Positions 8,711-17,588 of a DNA stretch of 64,000 nt are shown here, one piece after another. The stretch is from positions 1-64,000 of the forward strand of contig NZ_JAYFQK010000022.1 of assembly GCF_034927245.1 (NCBI RefSeq), written 5' to 3'. Source of the stretch: Desulfitobacterium_A sp034927245 (lineage in GTDB: Bacteria > Bacillota > Desulfitobacteriia > Desulfitobacteriales > Desulfitobacteriaceae). The notes beneath the pieces are model-generated. The model made no database searches, was not told the DNA's origin, and saw only the letters and a list, made by a program, of their open reading frames with translations. The translations under genes were made by a program, and so were the position numbers. Every line of letters begins with the position of its first letter. Position 1 is the stretch's first letter.

Positions 8711-8845
8711 AAATCTACTTTATCTCCCTTAACTAATAATCAATTTATTTAAGTACTTTTATCCTAACATATTTGAGCGTCCAGGTATAACCTTTCCTGA
8801 CTCGGATAGAATAATCGTGATTATGAATTAAGGAGGTTCCAAAGT

Positions 8846-9034
8846 ATGAATGCTGCAGTTGATAAAGATACCTGTATAGGATGCGGAGCATGTCCCTCAA
8901 TTTGTCCGGAAGTTTTTAAGATGGAAGACGATGGATTAGCAGTTGCCTATGTGAAACCTGTACCGAGTGATATCGAGGCCTCTGCTCAAGAAGCGGCCGA
9001 TAGCTGTCCCGTCGATGCTATCCATGTCGAATAA
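8846..9034 (+). CDS. fer: single-cluster [4Fe-4S] ferredoxin
   Basis: A 62-residue soluble electron carrier. The cysteines CIGCGAC-x3-C (10, 13, 16, 20) and the distal C54 in SCPVDAI match the one-cluster ferredoxins of Bacillus and Thermotoga, in which C10, C13, C16 and the distal Cys hold the cluster. The partner cysteine that forms a disulfide with C20 in the Thermotoga protein is absent. AAGGAGG lies 10 nt before the ATG. It is a single gene with a bidirectional terminator after it. It could serve the neighbouring siroheme-reductase-like protein, but this is only suggested by position. Confidence 0.93.
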   Translation: MNAAVDKDTCIGCGACPSICPEVFKMEDDGLAVAYVKPVPSDIEASAQEAADSCPVDAIHVE

Positions 9035-9062
9035 ATTCCTCATGATTCGCAAAAAGCATAGT

Positions 9063-9098
9063 CAAAACAAGCAGGTAGAAATCTACCTGCTTGTTTTG
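9063..9098. terminator. bidirectional intrinsic terminator
   Basis: A 16-bp perfect inverted repeat with a 4-nt AAAT loop, flanked by A and T tracts, between the convergent ferredoxin gene and the DUF1858 gene. Confidence 0.9.
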
Positions 9099-9112
9099 AT
9101 TGAATTCATCCT

Positions 9113-9997
9113 TTATTTTTCCAATGTTTGATTGACCCGCTCCCGCAGTTCATCAAGACCGATGCGATCGATGAGGCGTCCCAATCTTTCATTTTGTTTA
9201 GCAGTATTCTTGTAATAATCAATGACACAGTCAATGACAGGAAGCAACTGATCGTGCTGAAGATTTTCGAGCAAAAGATTTCCTTGGCGTGGTTTTACCC
9301 CGCCGTTGCCTCCGATATACAAGTGATATCCTTTACTTGTCCCCATTAATCCCAGATCGACATTCGCCGAATCAGTACATTTATTGGGACAACCCGCTAC
9401 CCCAATCTTGAATTTTGAAGGCAGCGCCATTCCATGATAACGTTTATCTAACTCTGTCCCAATGCCCAAAGTCTCCTGCAAGCCGCGTTTACAGAAATCC
9501 GAACCCGGGCAAACTTTGACACTGCGTACGCAAAGTCCTATGGCATAACCGGGATCCATTCCCAAGTCTTCCCACGCTTTCGGGACATCTTCCGGTTTCA
9601 GCCCGACTATTGCTATCCTTTGAGCAGAAGTGACCTTAATAGCCGGAGCGTTGTATTTTTCCGCGACATCCGCTATTTTGCGTAATATCTCCGGTGTCGC
9701 CACCCCGGCGGGGATATGAGGCGCGATAGCATACGTTTCCTTGTCAGCCTGCAAAATTGCGCCGACCGGTTGAGCGTTTGCGGCGGCTTGAGCCGACATC
9801 TCGCCCTGTTCTACGGTATTTATTTTCGCTAGAAGCTTTTCCGGATCTAGGTTATGCATCTGTGCCGCATTTTGAAGGCTTTCATTAACGGAAAACGGAC
9901 AGCCAAGACAATGAAGCCCCATTTCCTGCATTGCATCCACTGTCTTCGGATTTGCTGCCATTATATCTTTGAGTTTCATATCTAAAGTAAATTTCAT
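9113..9997 (-). CDS. DUF1858 domain fused to a nitrite/sulfite reductase-like siroheme-Fe-S domain
   Basis: A 294-residue protein in two parts. Residues 1-65 are a DUF1858 (hybrid-cluster-associated disulfide) domain with C30-x2-C33. Residues ~85-290 resemble the C-terminal half of nitrite/sulfite reductases: C163-x5-C169 and C203-x3-C207 are the cysteine pairs that bind siroheme and 4Fe-4S in that family. It is about half the size of full NirA/DsrA-type enzymes and lacks the N-terminal ferredoxin-like repeat, so it may be a small siroheme reductase or a redox sensor. It lies 12 nt after a zinc-ribbon gene in an apparent operon. The substrate is unknown. Confidence 0.78.
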   Translation of the reverse strand: MKFTLDMKLKDIMAANPKTVDAMQEMGLHCLGCPFSVNESLQNAAQMHNLDPEKLLAKINTVEQGEMSAQAAANAQPVGAILQADKETYAIAPHIPAGVATPEILRKIADVAEKYNAPAIKVTSAQRIAIVGLKPEDVPKAWEDLGMDPGYAIGLCVRSVKVCPGSDFCKRGLQETLGIGTELDKRYHGMALPSKFKIGVAGCPNKCTDSANVDLGLMGTSKGYHLYIGGNGGVKPRQGNLLLENLQHDQLLPVIDCVIDYYKNTAKQNERLGRLIDRIGLDELRERVNQTLEK

Positions 9998-10009
9998 AGA
10001 TTACACCTC

Positions 10010-10156
10010 TCAACCGTGAATAAGCATAGGCAGACAATGAGTACAGATGTGCTTCTCTTCCCCTTGGTAAACGTAGGTTAAAATAGGTGTAAGCTCACTC
10101 GTCGTTCCACATTGTTCACATTCTAATTCAAGATTATCTTGTTTGTTTTCAGTCAT
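10010..10156 (-). CDS. small zinc-ribbon protein (48 aa)
   Basis: A 48-residue protein starting at ATG 10156, with an AAGGGGGTTATCCTA ribosome site. It holds two CxxC pairs (C13-x2-C16 and C38-x2-C41), the layout of a zinc ribbon. It precedes the DUF1858/siroheme-like gene by 12 nt, so it is probably co-transcribed and may be a small partner or chaperone for that redox protein. No exact family was recognised. Confidence 0.72.
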   Translation of the reverse strand: MTENKQDNLELECEQCGTTSELTPILTYVYQGEEKHICTHCLPMLIHG

Positions 10157-10214
10157 TAGGATAACCCCCTTTTTCAAATTCGAGCTCAGTTTAACATAGA
10201 TAGACAGTTAAAGG

Positions 10215-10230
10215 TGTGACATGTAACACA
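10215..10230. promoter_or_regulatory. Crp/Fnr-like palindrome upstream of the zinc-ribbon/siroheme operon
   Basis: TGTGACATGTAACACA resembles the TGTGA-N6-TCACA site of Crp/Fnr regulators and is centred about 65 nt before the operon's first ATG. A Crp/Fnr regulator is encoded at 47 kb. This is only a motif match. Confidence 0.4.
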
Positions 10231-10362
10231 TGATTAGTGTGTTTTTCAAAACATATTTGGCATGACTAACCTCAATCTGTGTTCATTGTGAGCGATTCAT
10301 CACTCAAATATACACACATAAAAGAAAAACGCGCCCAGCGCGTTGAACAACGTATAGCTTAT

Positions 10363-10827
10363 CTAGTTTGATTGGGCTGTCATAGATTGCGGCGTAATCT
10401 TTTTGATTTGGGATATTTTCCACCCTTCGGATGTAGCTTTAGTTTCTATAGCATAGGAAGCCGACAAATCCTCTTTTAGAGGAGAAGTCCAAAAAACACG
10501 GATCATCATCTCTTGCCCTGATGAAGAACTTAAAAACTCAAGCTTCTTTAATGAGAGAAATGGATTTTTCTCAACCTGCTCCTTCCAAATCTCAACCTCC
10601 TGCTTGCCAAAAGAAGACAGATCTTGACTAAGAAGGAACTGTTCGGCTAACTCCAATTGTCGTTTATCCAGGCAATCCCAAAAGCGCTGAACTGCAACAC
10701 GCGGAGAATCTGCGAACTGGGGCTGGGCTATCGCACTTACCACTGTTTGGGGTGTTTTCCAAGCCATCATAACCATCATACAGCCCAGGATAATGACCGA
10801 AAACCAGAGATATCGACTATGACGCAT
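10363..10827 (-). CDS. membrane-anchored protein of unknown function
   Basis: A 154-residue protein with one N-terminal hydrophobic segment (about 7-26) and an extracytoplasmic domain with an alternating strand/helix pattern reminiscent of lumazine-binding/NTF2-like DUFs (AVQRFWDCLDKRQLELAEQFL ...). I chose ATG 10827 since GGAGG lies six bases upstream. A GTG two codons earlier abuts that site. No motif fixes a role. Confidence 0.65.
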   Translation of the reverse strand: MRHSRYLWFSVIILGCMMVMMAWKTPQTVVSAIAQPQFADSPRVAVQRFWDCLDKRQLELAEQFLLSQDLSSFGKQEVEIWKEQVEKNPFLSLKKLEFLSSSSGQEMMIRVFWTSPLKEDLSASYAIETKATSEGWKISQIKKITPQSMTAQSN

Positions 10828-11061
10828 ACTCACCCTCCTTGCTTGTCTTTATTATATTTATAGGAGGGAAAGTTAATTTCATGTCACCTCTTAAGTAAAA
10901 AATTTTACGACTCCGGAAAGAAGATCGGTTTAATTAAAAACCTTACGCAGGAAATTTAGAACAAATTCGGGTAACCTGACATAATAAACTTTCATTATAG
11001 TACTCACCTCTTTTCCATCCCTCTCATCCTAGTTTATGCTTAACCAAGCCACGATGCGTTA

Positions 11062-11415
11062 TTATATAATTTGGTAATTCTTTACTGCTTCTTCAAGTTG
11101 AGCAACTAATTGTTTCTCTTCTTCCGTGCTTGCCATAAAATAGAGACGCCCAATAATTGAGCTGATAATTTTCAATACATCTTCAACAACGAGAACTTCC
11201 TTCATCGCTAACTGTGCACTTGTCTCAACCAAGGCAATGCCAAATTGATGTCCTACTCCGTCTTTCATCATTTTTGTACAAGTTTTGCCCAATAAACGCA
11301 TCACTAAAGATGCCTCCTGAGCATCTAATTGACGGATTGCATCAATTGTGGTTGTTAAACCTTGTACCATCCGCAGGCCAACATTCGGCCAATTGACTTG
11401 TTGATTATTTTCCAT
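11062..11415 (-). CDS. conserved-looking protein of unknown function (117 aa)
   Basis: A 117-residue soluble, mostly helical protein with no cysteine cluster other than one Cys, no signal peptide and no membrane segment. It starts at ATG 11415 after AGGGGGATTGTTCA. It has a proper ribosome site and codon use like its neighbours, so it is a real gene, but no family was recognised. Confidence 0.65.
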   Translation of the reverse strand: MENNQQVNWPNVGLRMVQGLTTTIDAIRQLDAQEASLVMRLLGKTCTKMMKDGVGHQFGIALVETSAQLAMKEVLVVEDVLKIISSIIGRLYFMASTEEEKQLVAQLEEAVKNYQII

Positions 11416-11507
11416 TGAACAATCCCCCTATGCATTAACTCCTTTGTGCCTTACTATATGCCCTGAGAAGCAAAGGGGTGAAAGAAATAAGATTAATATA
11501 TAGAAAA

Positions 11508-11533
11508 CTCCGAACCACTATAGTGATTCGGAG
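11508..11533. terminator. hairpin terminator after pssA
   Basis: An inverted repeat CTCCGAA-C-CACTA / TAGTG-A-TTCGGAG, 27 nt past the pssA stop, followed on the minus strand by a short T-rich stretch. Confidence 0.55.
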
Positions 11534-11559
11534 AATCGTTCTTAAAATAACTTTTCTTT

Positions 11560-12081
11560 TTACATCTTAGGAACTTTAAACGTCGATACCATTAAAAAGG
11601 CAAGAACAGGGATTAGAACCGCATAGATCAACCATGGAAGCATACCGTGGAATAAAAGAATTAAGGCCATGAACCCACCTGCAAACGTTATCGGTACACC
11701 CACAAAATAATCGCTGATATGAAGCACATTAAAACGTGCTAAGCGGATCGCCCCGCAGAGTGCAAATATCGCTGCAAAAACCAGTCCCCAGTATCCGAGT
11801 TGGTCTTGCAATATGGATCTATAAGTTAAAATAGCCGGTGCTACTCCAAATGAAACAAGATCACTTAAAGAATCGAGTTCATAGCCAAAATCGGAGCTCA
11901 CTGAAAGTTTACGGGCCACCTTACCATCCATGCCATCCATTAACGTAGATAATAAAATCAGACCTGCCGCCAGCTGGTATTTACCTTCCATGGTTAAAGC
12001 TAAAGCCAGAAAACCAAAAAGGAGGTTGGCTAAAGTAAACAAACTAGGTATTACACGAATATTGATAGGATTATTATTCAC
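11560..12081 (-). CDS. pssA: CDP-diacylglycerol--serine O-phosphatidyltransferase
   Basis: A 173-residue membrane enzyme that makes phosphatidylserine from CDP-diacylglycerol and serine, the first step to phosphatidylethanolamine. The CDP-alcohol phosphotransferase signature is complete: DG-x2-AR, then G-x3-D-x3-D (DGKVAR ... GYELDSLSD). There are five to six hydrophobic helices. The size fits the short Gram-positive PssA type. It starts with GTG (12081) after GGGAGAGTGAT. No psd gene is adjacent. Confidence 0.88.
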   Translation of the reverse strand: MNNNPINIRVIPSLFTLANLLFGFLALALTMEGKYQLAAGLILLSTLMDGMDGKVARKLSVSSDFGYELDSLSDLVSFGVAPAILTYRSILQDQLGYWGLVFAAIFALCGAIRLARFNVLHISDYFVGVPITFAGGFMALILLFHGMLPWLIYAVLIPVLAFLMVSTFKVPKM

Positions 12082-12257
12082 AAAAAATCACTCTCCCAAC
12101 ATTAGTTTCTCCGCCCAAGACCTTATTCGTAGAACTTGTTAGCAGAGCGAGAACAACCATATATAACTGCCCATCACAAGAAATGGGGTACTGTTTCTAC
12201 CGAAAATATGACCTCCCTCACTACATTTCTTTTAGTTTATCATCTTTCTGTAATTTA

Positions 12258-15047
12258 TTAAAGCTCTTCGTAAGGATATTCAACTTCTGCCCATTTTTCG
12301 ATTCGTTTCAGAATTTGCTCGTGACCCTCCCTCACATGGGTCTGAACAGGTAACGAGCGGAGAAAAACTTTACCGTAACGCTTATTTATTACCCGCGAAT
12401 CTATGAGTATCACGAGCCCCTTATCCGTTTTAGAGCGAATGAGACGCCCAAAACCTTGTTTAAATCGCAAAACTGCCTCCGGAAGCAAAAAATCCTGGAA
12501 GGCGTTCTTCCCTTTTTGTTCCAGATATTCGGAACGAGCTGCAATAAGCGGCATACTTGGAGGCCAAAAAGGAAGTTTAAGCAAAATAACACAAGATAGT
12601 CCGTCGCCGGGAATGTCAATCCCCTCCCAGAAACTATTCGCACCCAGCAAGATTGATTTAGGATTTTCGATAAACTCAGCCAGAATCGAAGCTCTGCTCC
12701 GTTTTTTACCCTGGGCTAGGACCTGTATTCCTGTTGGTGCCAGTATATTCGATAAAGAGGGCTCAATTTGCCGCAATAATTGATATGAAGTGGCTAATAC
12801 TAAAGTGCGTCCCTTCATTCTAATTCCGACATCCGCGACGAACTGGGATAATTCCCCGATATTAAACAAGTTAGTAGCCTGGGTATTGATAAGATCGTTT
12901 ACGATAAAAAATTGCAGCTGTTGGTCATAATTAAAAGGAGAAAGAACATCTAAGGCAACTGTCTTAGGGGGCAGTCCTACCTCGGTAAGATAGTGTGTAA
13001 AAGATCCTGCAATACTGAGAGTAGCAGAAGTTAATACCGCTGAATCCAATTTTTCAAATAGTTTTTCGCGAAGAAGATCGCTTACGTCCACAGGAGAAGT
13101 TTTGAGGTATACTCTTTGTCCATTCGCCTCAATCCAACTCACACGCGCAGGATTATCAATTTGAAGAAGGAGTTCAAAGCACTCTTGAATTTCTTCAATT
13201 GATCGTATATGTACCGAAATCTCATGACCTAGTTCCGCTAATTCGTCAATTTCCAATCCGCCTATTGTCAGCATCATTGAATTAAGAACTTGTTTTAACC
13301 GATTCAATCGCCCTGTCATATTTTCGATTTGGGCTGCAAAATAGGTCCACCAGACTTCCTGACGCGATTGGGGTATCAAACGCAGTGACTGTCCCTGTTC
13401 TAAAATACTCTTTAACCAAGGAAAAAGCTCGTCAGCTTGTTCGATAATCAAATTACAGACTTCGGGTAACTCCGCCCATTTCGTCTGAAAATTTTCCCAA
13501 ACGTCAGAAGGCATGAGCTGAATCCAGTACCCTTGTTTCGATTTTATCCCGCTATAAAGGCTTGAACCCATAGGACGGAAGACCTGATCCAAGGTTCTGT
13601 TTAACTGTTCCCAGCTCACTTCCTGTCCTAATTGTTCCAAAGCGGTTTGATGAAGATGGTGGGCTTCATCAATAACCAACTCGTGATATTCGGGAAGAAC
13701 ATTATGGTCGGCTTTAACATCGGCAAGTAATAAAGAGTGATTAACAACAACAACATCCGCCTCTTCGGATTTCCGACGTGCTCTCAGCATAAAACAATCC
13801 CCTGATTCCGGGCATTTCTGAGGAACACAGCTCTCATTTTCAGCACTGATATATGTCCATACCCTAGAAAGAGCATGGACCTGTGCTATTTCTTGCCAAT
13901 CACCCGTATGCGTTTCACTCAACCAAACAAGAACACTGGCTAAAACAAGGCGTTCTTGATGCGGTAATTCTGCGGGATAGGATTTAAGTATCCGCCATTT
14001 TTTCAGGCAAAGGTAATTACTCTTCCCTTTAAGTAAAGCTCCCCGAAAATCAAAAGGCAGCATGCTTTTTAATACAGGTAAATCTTTTTGGTAGAGTTGT
14101 TCTTGCAAAGGGATAGTATGAGTTGCTACAATAACCTTTTTACCTGTCTTCCGAGCCCACCACAAAGCAGGTATTAAGTAAGCATAAGATTTACCCGTCC
14201 CGGTGCCGGCCTCGACAACGAGATGATGGGCAGCTTGTAAAGCCTCACTGACAGCCTGAGCCATTTTCAATTGACCGGGGCGGCTCTCATAACCGGGAAG
14301 CTTCTTTTCGAGAAGCCCTTTAGGCGCAAAACACGATTGAATCCAACCTTCTGAATCGGGAACACCCTCAAAGGTCTGTTCTTGAGAAAAAAGTCCCTCG
14401 CCTTCCGTTGCTAAAGCCAACCCGCTGCGGATAGATCGGCTCGGAAATTTCCGGCTGATCTCTTGTTCAAGTGCTTTAAAAAAGTGTTGTTCATCAAGTC
14501 CTTGTAAAAGGGGAAGAGCTTGGGCATAAAAACCGAGATCGAATTGCAGCCCCTTCTGCCAGCATTTTTCAAGAAGTTTCCAAGCAGCCCACGCATCGGT
14601 TTCAGCACGATGAAACGATTCATCGACACCCAATTGAAGTTTCTTCGCTAAATCGGAGAGTCGAAAATGTTGCATGCCCGGAAATAGAATTTGAGCTAGT
14701 TTACATGTATCCCATACGGTTTGGTGGAACACTATTCCAAGCTGCCGCTCCAAAAAATCAAGATCAAAACGAATATTATGTCCTACCAGGACGGCATCCT
14801 GTAAAAATTGCAGGATACTGTCCCTCTGATCATGCAGACTTATTCCCTGTTGTAAATCCAATTCGGAAATTCCGGTTAATTTTAAGATTTTAGGAGGCAC
14901 GGCACATGAAGGCTTAATATAATAATGTTGAAGCACAGGATCTTTGCCCTCTTCAATACACCAGGCTGCATATTCAATGATTTCATCCTGTTCAGAATTT
15001 AACCCGGTCGTTTCCAAATCTAAGACGACAATTTTTCCTGTGTACAT
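12258..15047 (-). CDS. dinG: DinG-type helicase with N-terminal DnaQ-like 3'-5' exonuclease domain
   Basis: A 929-residue two-domain DNA repair protein. The N-terminal DEDDh exonuclease has D10-x-E12 in LDLETTGLN, HNIRFDLDF, and the HRAETDA motif. An XPD/DinG-like superfamily 2 helicase follows, with Walker A EAGTGTGKSYAY and DEAH in VIDEAHHL. Unlike several Firmicute DinG proteins, four cysteines lie between the Walker motifs (one in YLCLKKW, three in ESCVPQKCPESGDC), spaced like the XPD 4Fe-4S site. The ATG at 15047 has GGGG/AGGGG upstream. An earlier in-frame ATG (15071) would overlap that site. No LexA box was seen upstream. Confidence 0.9.
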   Translation of the reverse strand: MYTGKIVVLDLETTGLNSEQDEIIEYAAWCIEEGKDPVLQHYYIKPSCAVPPKILKLTGISELDLQQGISLHDQRDSILQFLQDAVLVGHNIRFDLDFLERQLGIVFHQTVWDTCKLAQILFPGMQHFRLSDLAKKLQLGVDESFHRAETDAWAAWKLLEKCWQKGLQFDLGFYAQALPLLQGLDEQHFFKALEQEISRKFPSRSIRSGLALATEGEGLFSQEQTFEGVPDSEGWIQSCFAPKGLLEKKLPGYESRPGQLKMAQAVSEALQAAHHLVVEAGTGTGKSYAYLIPALWWARKTGKKVIVATHTIPLQEQLYQKDLPVLKSMLPFDFRGALLKGKSNYLCLKKWRILKSYPAELPHQERLVLASVLVWLSETHTGDWQEIAQVHALSRVWTYISAENESCVPQKCPESGDCFMLRARRKSEEADVVVVNHSLLLADVKADHNVLPEYHELVIDEAHHLHQTALEQLGQEVSWEQLNRTLDQVFRPMGSSLYSGIKSKQGYWIQLMPSDVWENFQTKWAELPEVCNLIIEQADELFPWLKSILEQGQSLRLIPQSRQEVWWTYFAAQIENMTGRLNRLKQVLNSMMLTIGGLEIDELAELGHEISVHIRSIEEIQECFELLLQIDNPARVSWIEANGQRVYLKTSPVDVSDLLREKLFEKLDSAVLTSATLSIAGSFTHYLTEVGLPPKTVALDVLSPFNYDQQLQFFIVNDLINTQATNLFNIGELSQFVADVGIRMKGRTLVLATSYQLLRQIEPSLSNILAPTGIQVLAQGKKRSRASILAEFIENPKSILLGANSFWEGIDIPGDGLSCVILLKLPFWPPSMPLIAARSEYLEQKGKNAFQDFLLPEAVLRFKQGFGRLIRSKTDKGLVILIDSRVINKRYGKVFLRSLPVQTHVREGHEQILKRIEKWAEVEYPYEEL

Positions 15048-15193
15048 AAATCTGCCCCTTTCCCCTGTCATTGTACACAGTTTCCCTTATAGAATCAACG
15101 CGCGGAAAATTAATGATAAAAGAGGATTCCGCGAAGATATCGCGAATTAATGGCTTTGTGTATCATATACGATTAAGGAAGAAGGTAACTTCA

Positions 15194-15739
15194 TTGAGCG
15201 GCACTCGTAAATTTTATCGTTGGTTAGCTCTTTTACTGCTTCTTCTCCTCCTAATTCCGGGCTGTAAAGGTAAATCTGGATTAAGTCAAGATGATAATTA
15301 CTCGATTACTACTGTTTCACCCCAAGGTCAATCCCAAAGTTTTCCGGTTGAACTGAGTTGGAATTCGAATATGGTTGTTGTCCAAAAGTTCCTCATGGAA
15401 GCGACCTTTACTCTTAGTGATTTGCATACGATTGATCAGCCTTTTGATAAGTCCCCTGAAACTAAGACTCCGAGCAAAAGTATCATCTTGATCAAAGCGA
15501 AATTCCCTGAAAGCCGTGTCTTTAACTTAACTATCAACGGAAAAGCTCAAGATCTGACACTTGACTCCATTGAAATTGAAGTTGACGGACCTCAGCCCGG
15601 ACGTGTTACTCTTAATGATACTTATATTTTGCAGGGGATTCCTAACCCCAACCTAAAGAACACCTTTGATGAATTGCTCAAGATGCTTCGTGCTTCAGCG
15701 GCAAAGTCTTCTCCCATAAATTCTATACCTGCAAATTAA
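15194..15739 (+). CDS. lipoprotein of unknown function
   Basis: A 181-residue predicted lipoprotein. I place the start at TTG 15194 because it gives a textbook lipoprotein signal (basic residues, a run of eight leucines, lipobox L-I-P-G-C) and has AAGG eight bases upstream. An ATG upstream at 15113 would add an unlikely charged extension. The mature part is rich in beta strand with no known motif. It is divergent from dinG and followed by a good hairpin. Confidence 0.7.
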   Translation: MSGTRKFYRWLALLLLLLLLIPGCKGKSGLSQDDNYSITTVSPQGQSQSFPVELSWNSNMVVVQKFLMEATFTLSDLHTIDQPFDKSPETKTPSKSIILIKAKFPESRVFNLTINGKAQDLTLDSIEIEVDGPQPGRVTLNDTYILQGIPNPNLKNTFDELLKMLRASAAKSSPINSIPAN

Positions 15740-15741
15740 AA

Positions 15742-15766
15742 TCAGCCGGAGTGAATCTCCGGCTGA
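15742..15766. terminator. bidirectional terminator hairpin
   Basis: A perfect 10-bp stem TCAGCCGGAG / CTCCGGCTGA with a 5-nt loop between two convergent genes. Confidence 0.8.
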
Positions 15767-15781
15767 ATCAAATACTTTCCT

Positions 15782-16420
15782 TTATGAGTTGGGCAAAGAT
15801 TCCTTAAGCGGGCTTGGATAGTTTGAACAATAACGATTAAACCCAAACACATAGGCCGCCAACTTTTCAGGCCGCAGGTGATCCCAATCCTTTAACTCGA
15901 GAACTTCCCCAAAACGATTTTTCGCGGTTCCATCACTATAAATCCATCCGCGGGGACCCTGTTCAGATAAACGCAGCTCCCATGTAGTCCTTCCCTCCGA
16001 ATTCTCCAGTGTAACAATTTTCAGCCCGCAACGAGCATGGTAAATTTCAACGAGTTTTATCAGTAAACTATAAAGTTTATCCTCTGATGTTGGATTTCCT
16101 TCCGGTAAGGCAAGATTATCCTGAATATCAGCCACTATCTCTGCTAATCTCTTACCGGATGCATAATGTTGCTGCAAGGAAATACTAAGTGATTGATAAC
16201 TGAGTTGTCCGGATTGCAGATTGATCGTTAACGATCCTTCCAAGGAACTTAAGTTAATAACTAAAGTGTTAGGATCCATTGTCATTGTACCCGAATAGTT
16301 TCTGATAAGCTGATTCGCAACTTGATATGCTAAAATATATGCCGAAACTTCTTTCTCCTCCTGCTGTACACAGGAATTACATTCCTTTACATGATTATAG
16401 GCCGGTAACGGAACTCTCAT
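15782..16420 (-). CDS. protein of unknown function (212 aa)
   Basis: A 212-residue protein starting at ATG 16420, with a G-rich ribosome site (GGGGGGTG). Near the N-terminus is C14-x2-C17, with one or two further cysteines much later. There is no signal peptide or membrane segment. No family was recognised. It is AT-rich upstream and convergent with the lipoprotein gene. Confidence 0.6.
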   Translation of the reverse strand: MRVPLPAYNHVKECNSCVQQEEKEVSAYILAYQVANQLIRNYSGTMTMDPNTLVINLSSLEGSLTINLQSGQLSYQSLSISLQQHYASGKRLAEIVADIQDNLALPEGNPTSEDKLYSLLIKLVEIYHARCGLKIVTLENSEGRTTWELRLSEQGPRGWIYSDGTAKNRFGEVLELKDWDHLRPEKLAAYVFGFNRYCSNYPSPLKESLPNS

Positions 16421-16563
16421 CTTGCAGACACCCCCCAATTATTAACTTCCCTTTTCTATATTATAAACGATCAGATTAGAAAAATCTCCCTGTTTTTATA
16501 ATTTTCTAATAATTTACTATATTCTATCTTATATTATTAATTATTTATTTCCTAATAATTTTA

Positions 16564-16603
16564 AATAAGGGAGATTCGCCAAATTGCGAAATTCTCCCTT
16601 ATT
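16564..16603. terminator. terminator hairpin
   Basis: AATAAGGGAGA and its complement flank a short second stem, followed by T-rich sequence. It serves the gene ending at 16605. The 16439-16563 stretch is very AT-rich with no other signal. Confidence 0.7.
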
Positions 16604-16604
16604 T

Positions 16605-16868
16605 TTAATACTTTTCTTCAACTACTTCAAACATTTGCGGCGTTGCCTGCTTAAAGGCATTATTTTCACCTATTGTATTGGCCCAGTTTTCAAAGACATG
16701 TCTGTTTTCCCATTTTGAAAAAAGCATAATATCATGAGTATTAGTTTGTTCGTTAATGGATGCAAATTTAAATCCATCAACACCGTCGATCTTATTTATA
16801 CCTGATCGAATATCGGCTAAAAGTCGGTCATGGTCCGGGTTATTAAACGTATGGATAACAGTAAGCAT
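16605..16868 (-). CDS. antibiotic-biosynthesis-monooxygenase-like (dimeric alpha/beta barrel) protein
   Basis: An 87-residue single-domain protein with the ABM/ferredoxin-like fold pattern: strand (LTVIHTF), helix (LLADIRSGINKIDG), strand ending ..FKFASI, strand (IMLFSKWENRHVFENW), helix and a final strand (MFEVVEEKY). Such proteins include small monooxygenases, haem oxygenases and stress proteins. No catalytic residue can be fixed. Two adjacent ATGs occur. The second (16868) has better spacing from AAGGGGG. Confidence 0.65.
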   Translation of the reverse strand: MLTVIHTFNNPDHDRLLADIRSGINKIDGVDGFKFASINEQTNTHDIMLFSKWENRHVFENWANTIGENNAFKQATPQMFEVVEEKY

Positions 16869-17076
16869 CATTAACCCCCTTATTCAGCTTTGGCTGTGTT
16901 TTATTTATTTTATCCCGGCAATTCATCTTCCATACGTTATTACTATAACCTCCTAAAATCATTAAGCATAAGATAAGGTGAAGATAATCCCGGTATTTTC
17001 AAGAATCGTTTTTTTACCCTTTACATGCTATACTAGAACTGATTAAACTCACGAGCATACTTAAAGGAGGATCGTG

Positions 17077-17394
17077 ATGAAGCTGATTTACAATCGAACG
17101 GATTTTCCAAATGGCCGTTCCCATATCCTTATGCGCGATGTAGACTCACCCAGTCCCGAACTTGTTCATTTTGTTCTGGTCCTAAGTAATAAAGGTACAA
17201 TGTGGGTCGATGTATTTTGGCCTTATGATGAAGAATCCGAGCGATTAACCCGCCGCATTTCAGAACAGCAATATTGGCAGATTTTTCGCGAGTGGCGATT
17301 AAACGGAGTAAAGCTTGGCAATAGCGAGCGGGTAGCTGAGATCTTGGCTCGTAAACAACTTTCTCTTAAAAGTCAGATGATAGCGAAATCCTAA
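17077..17394 (+). CDS. protein of unknown function (105 aa)
   Basis: A 105-residue soluble protein, ATG 17077 with AAAGGAGG six bases upstream (a GTG one codon earlier is too close to it). It is rich in aromatic and charged residues (MWVDVFWPYDEESERL). No motif was recognised. Confidence 0.62.
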   Translation: MKLIYNRTDFPNGRSHILMRDVDSPSPELVHFVLVLSNKGTMWVDVFWPYDEESERLTRRISEQQYWQIFREWRLNGVKLGNSERVAEILARKQLSLKSQMIAKS

Positions 17395-17431
17395 ATCTCG
17401 TTTTTAATAACATAAATAATACTTAGATGTT

Positions 17432-17532
17432 AAAGAAAACCCGGCTTTCGCCGAGCTTAGCGAGAGCGAAAGCCGCTGGTTGCACTTAGAGTTTATCTGC
17501 AGAAATATTTATACTTTCTGTTAGTACAAAAC
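17432..17532 (+). repeat. dispersed palindromic repeat, copy R1
   Basis: About 100 nt beginning AAAGAAAACCCGGCTT, with the stem GGCTTTCGC / GCGAAAGCC, then GCTGGTTGCACTTAGAGTTTAT and a tail CTTTCTG-TTAGTAC. Closely similar copies are at 52917-53009 and, shortened, at 45798-45855; a decayed piece is at 19459-19505. It sits next to the terminator hairpin of the gene ending at 17589. Confidence 0.85.
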
Positions 17533-17558
17533 AGGGCTGTTGCGCATGCAACAGCCCT
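17533..17558. terminator. terminator hairpin of yfcE
   Basis: Stem AGGGCTGTTG / CAACAGCCCT with a 6-nt loop, directly adjoining repeat R1. Confidence 0.8.
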
Positions 17559-17588
17559 TACCATTATGTGTCCACCGTAATATTTTCT

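Noticed and set aside
14900..15150. LexA box near dinG, and likewise near uvrC (21040-21160)
   Set aside because: No GAAC-N4-GTTC type palindrome was found in either upstream region.
15071..15193. Upstream extension of the lipoprotein gene
   Set aside because: The added residues have no signal character and overlap the dinG promoter. The TTG at 15194 gives a perfect lipoprotein signal.
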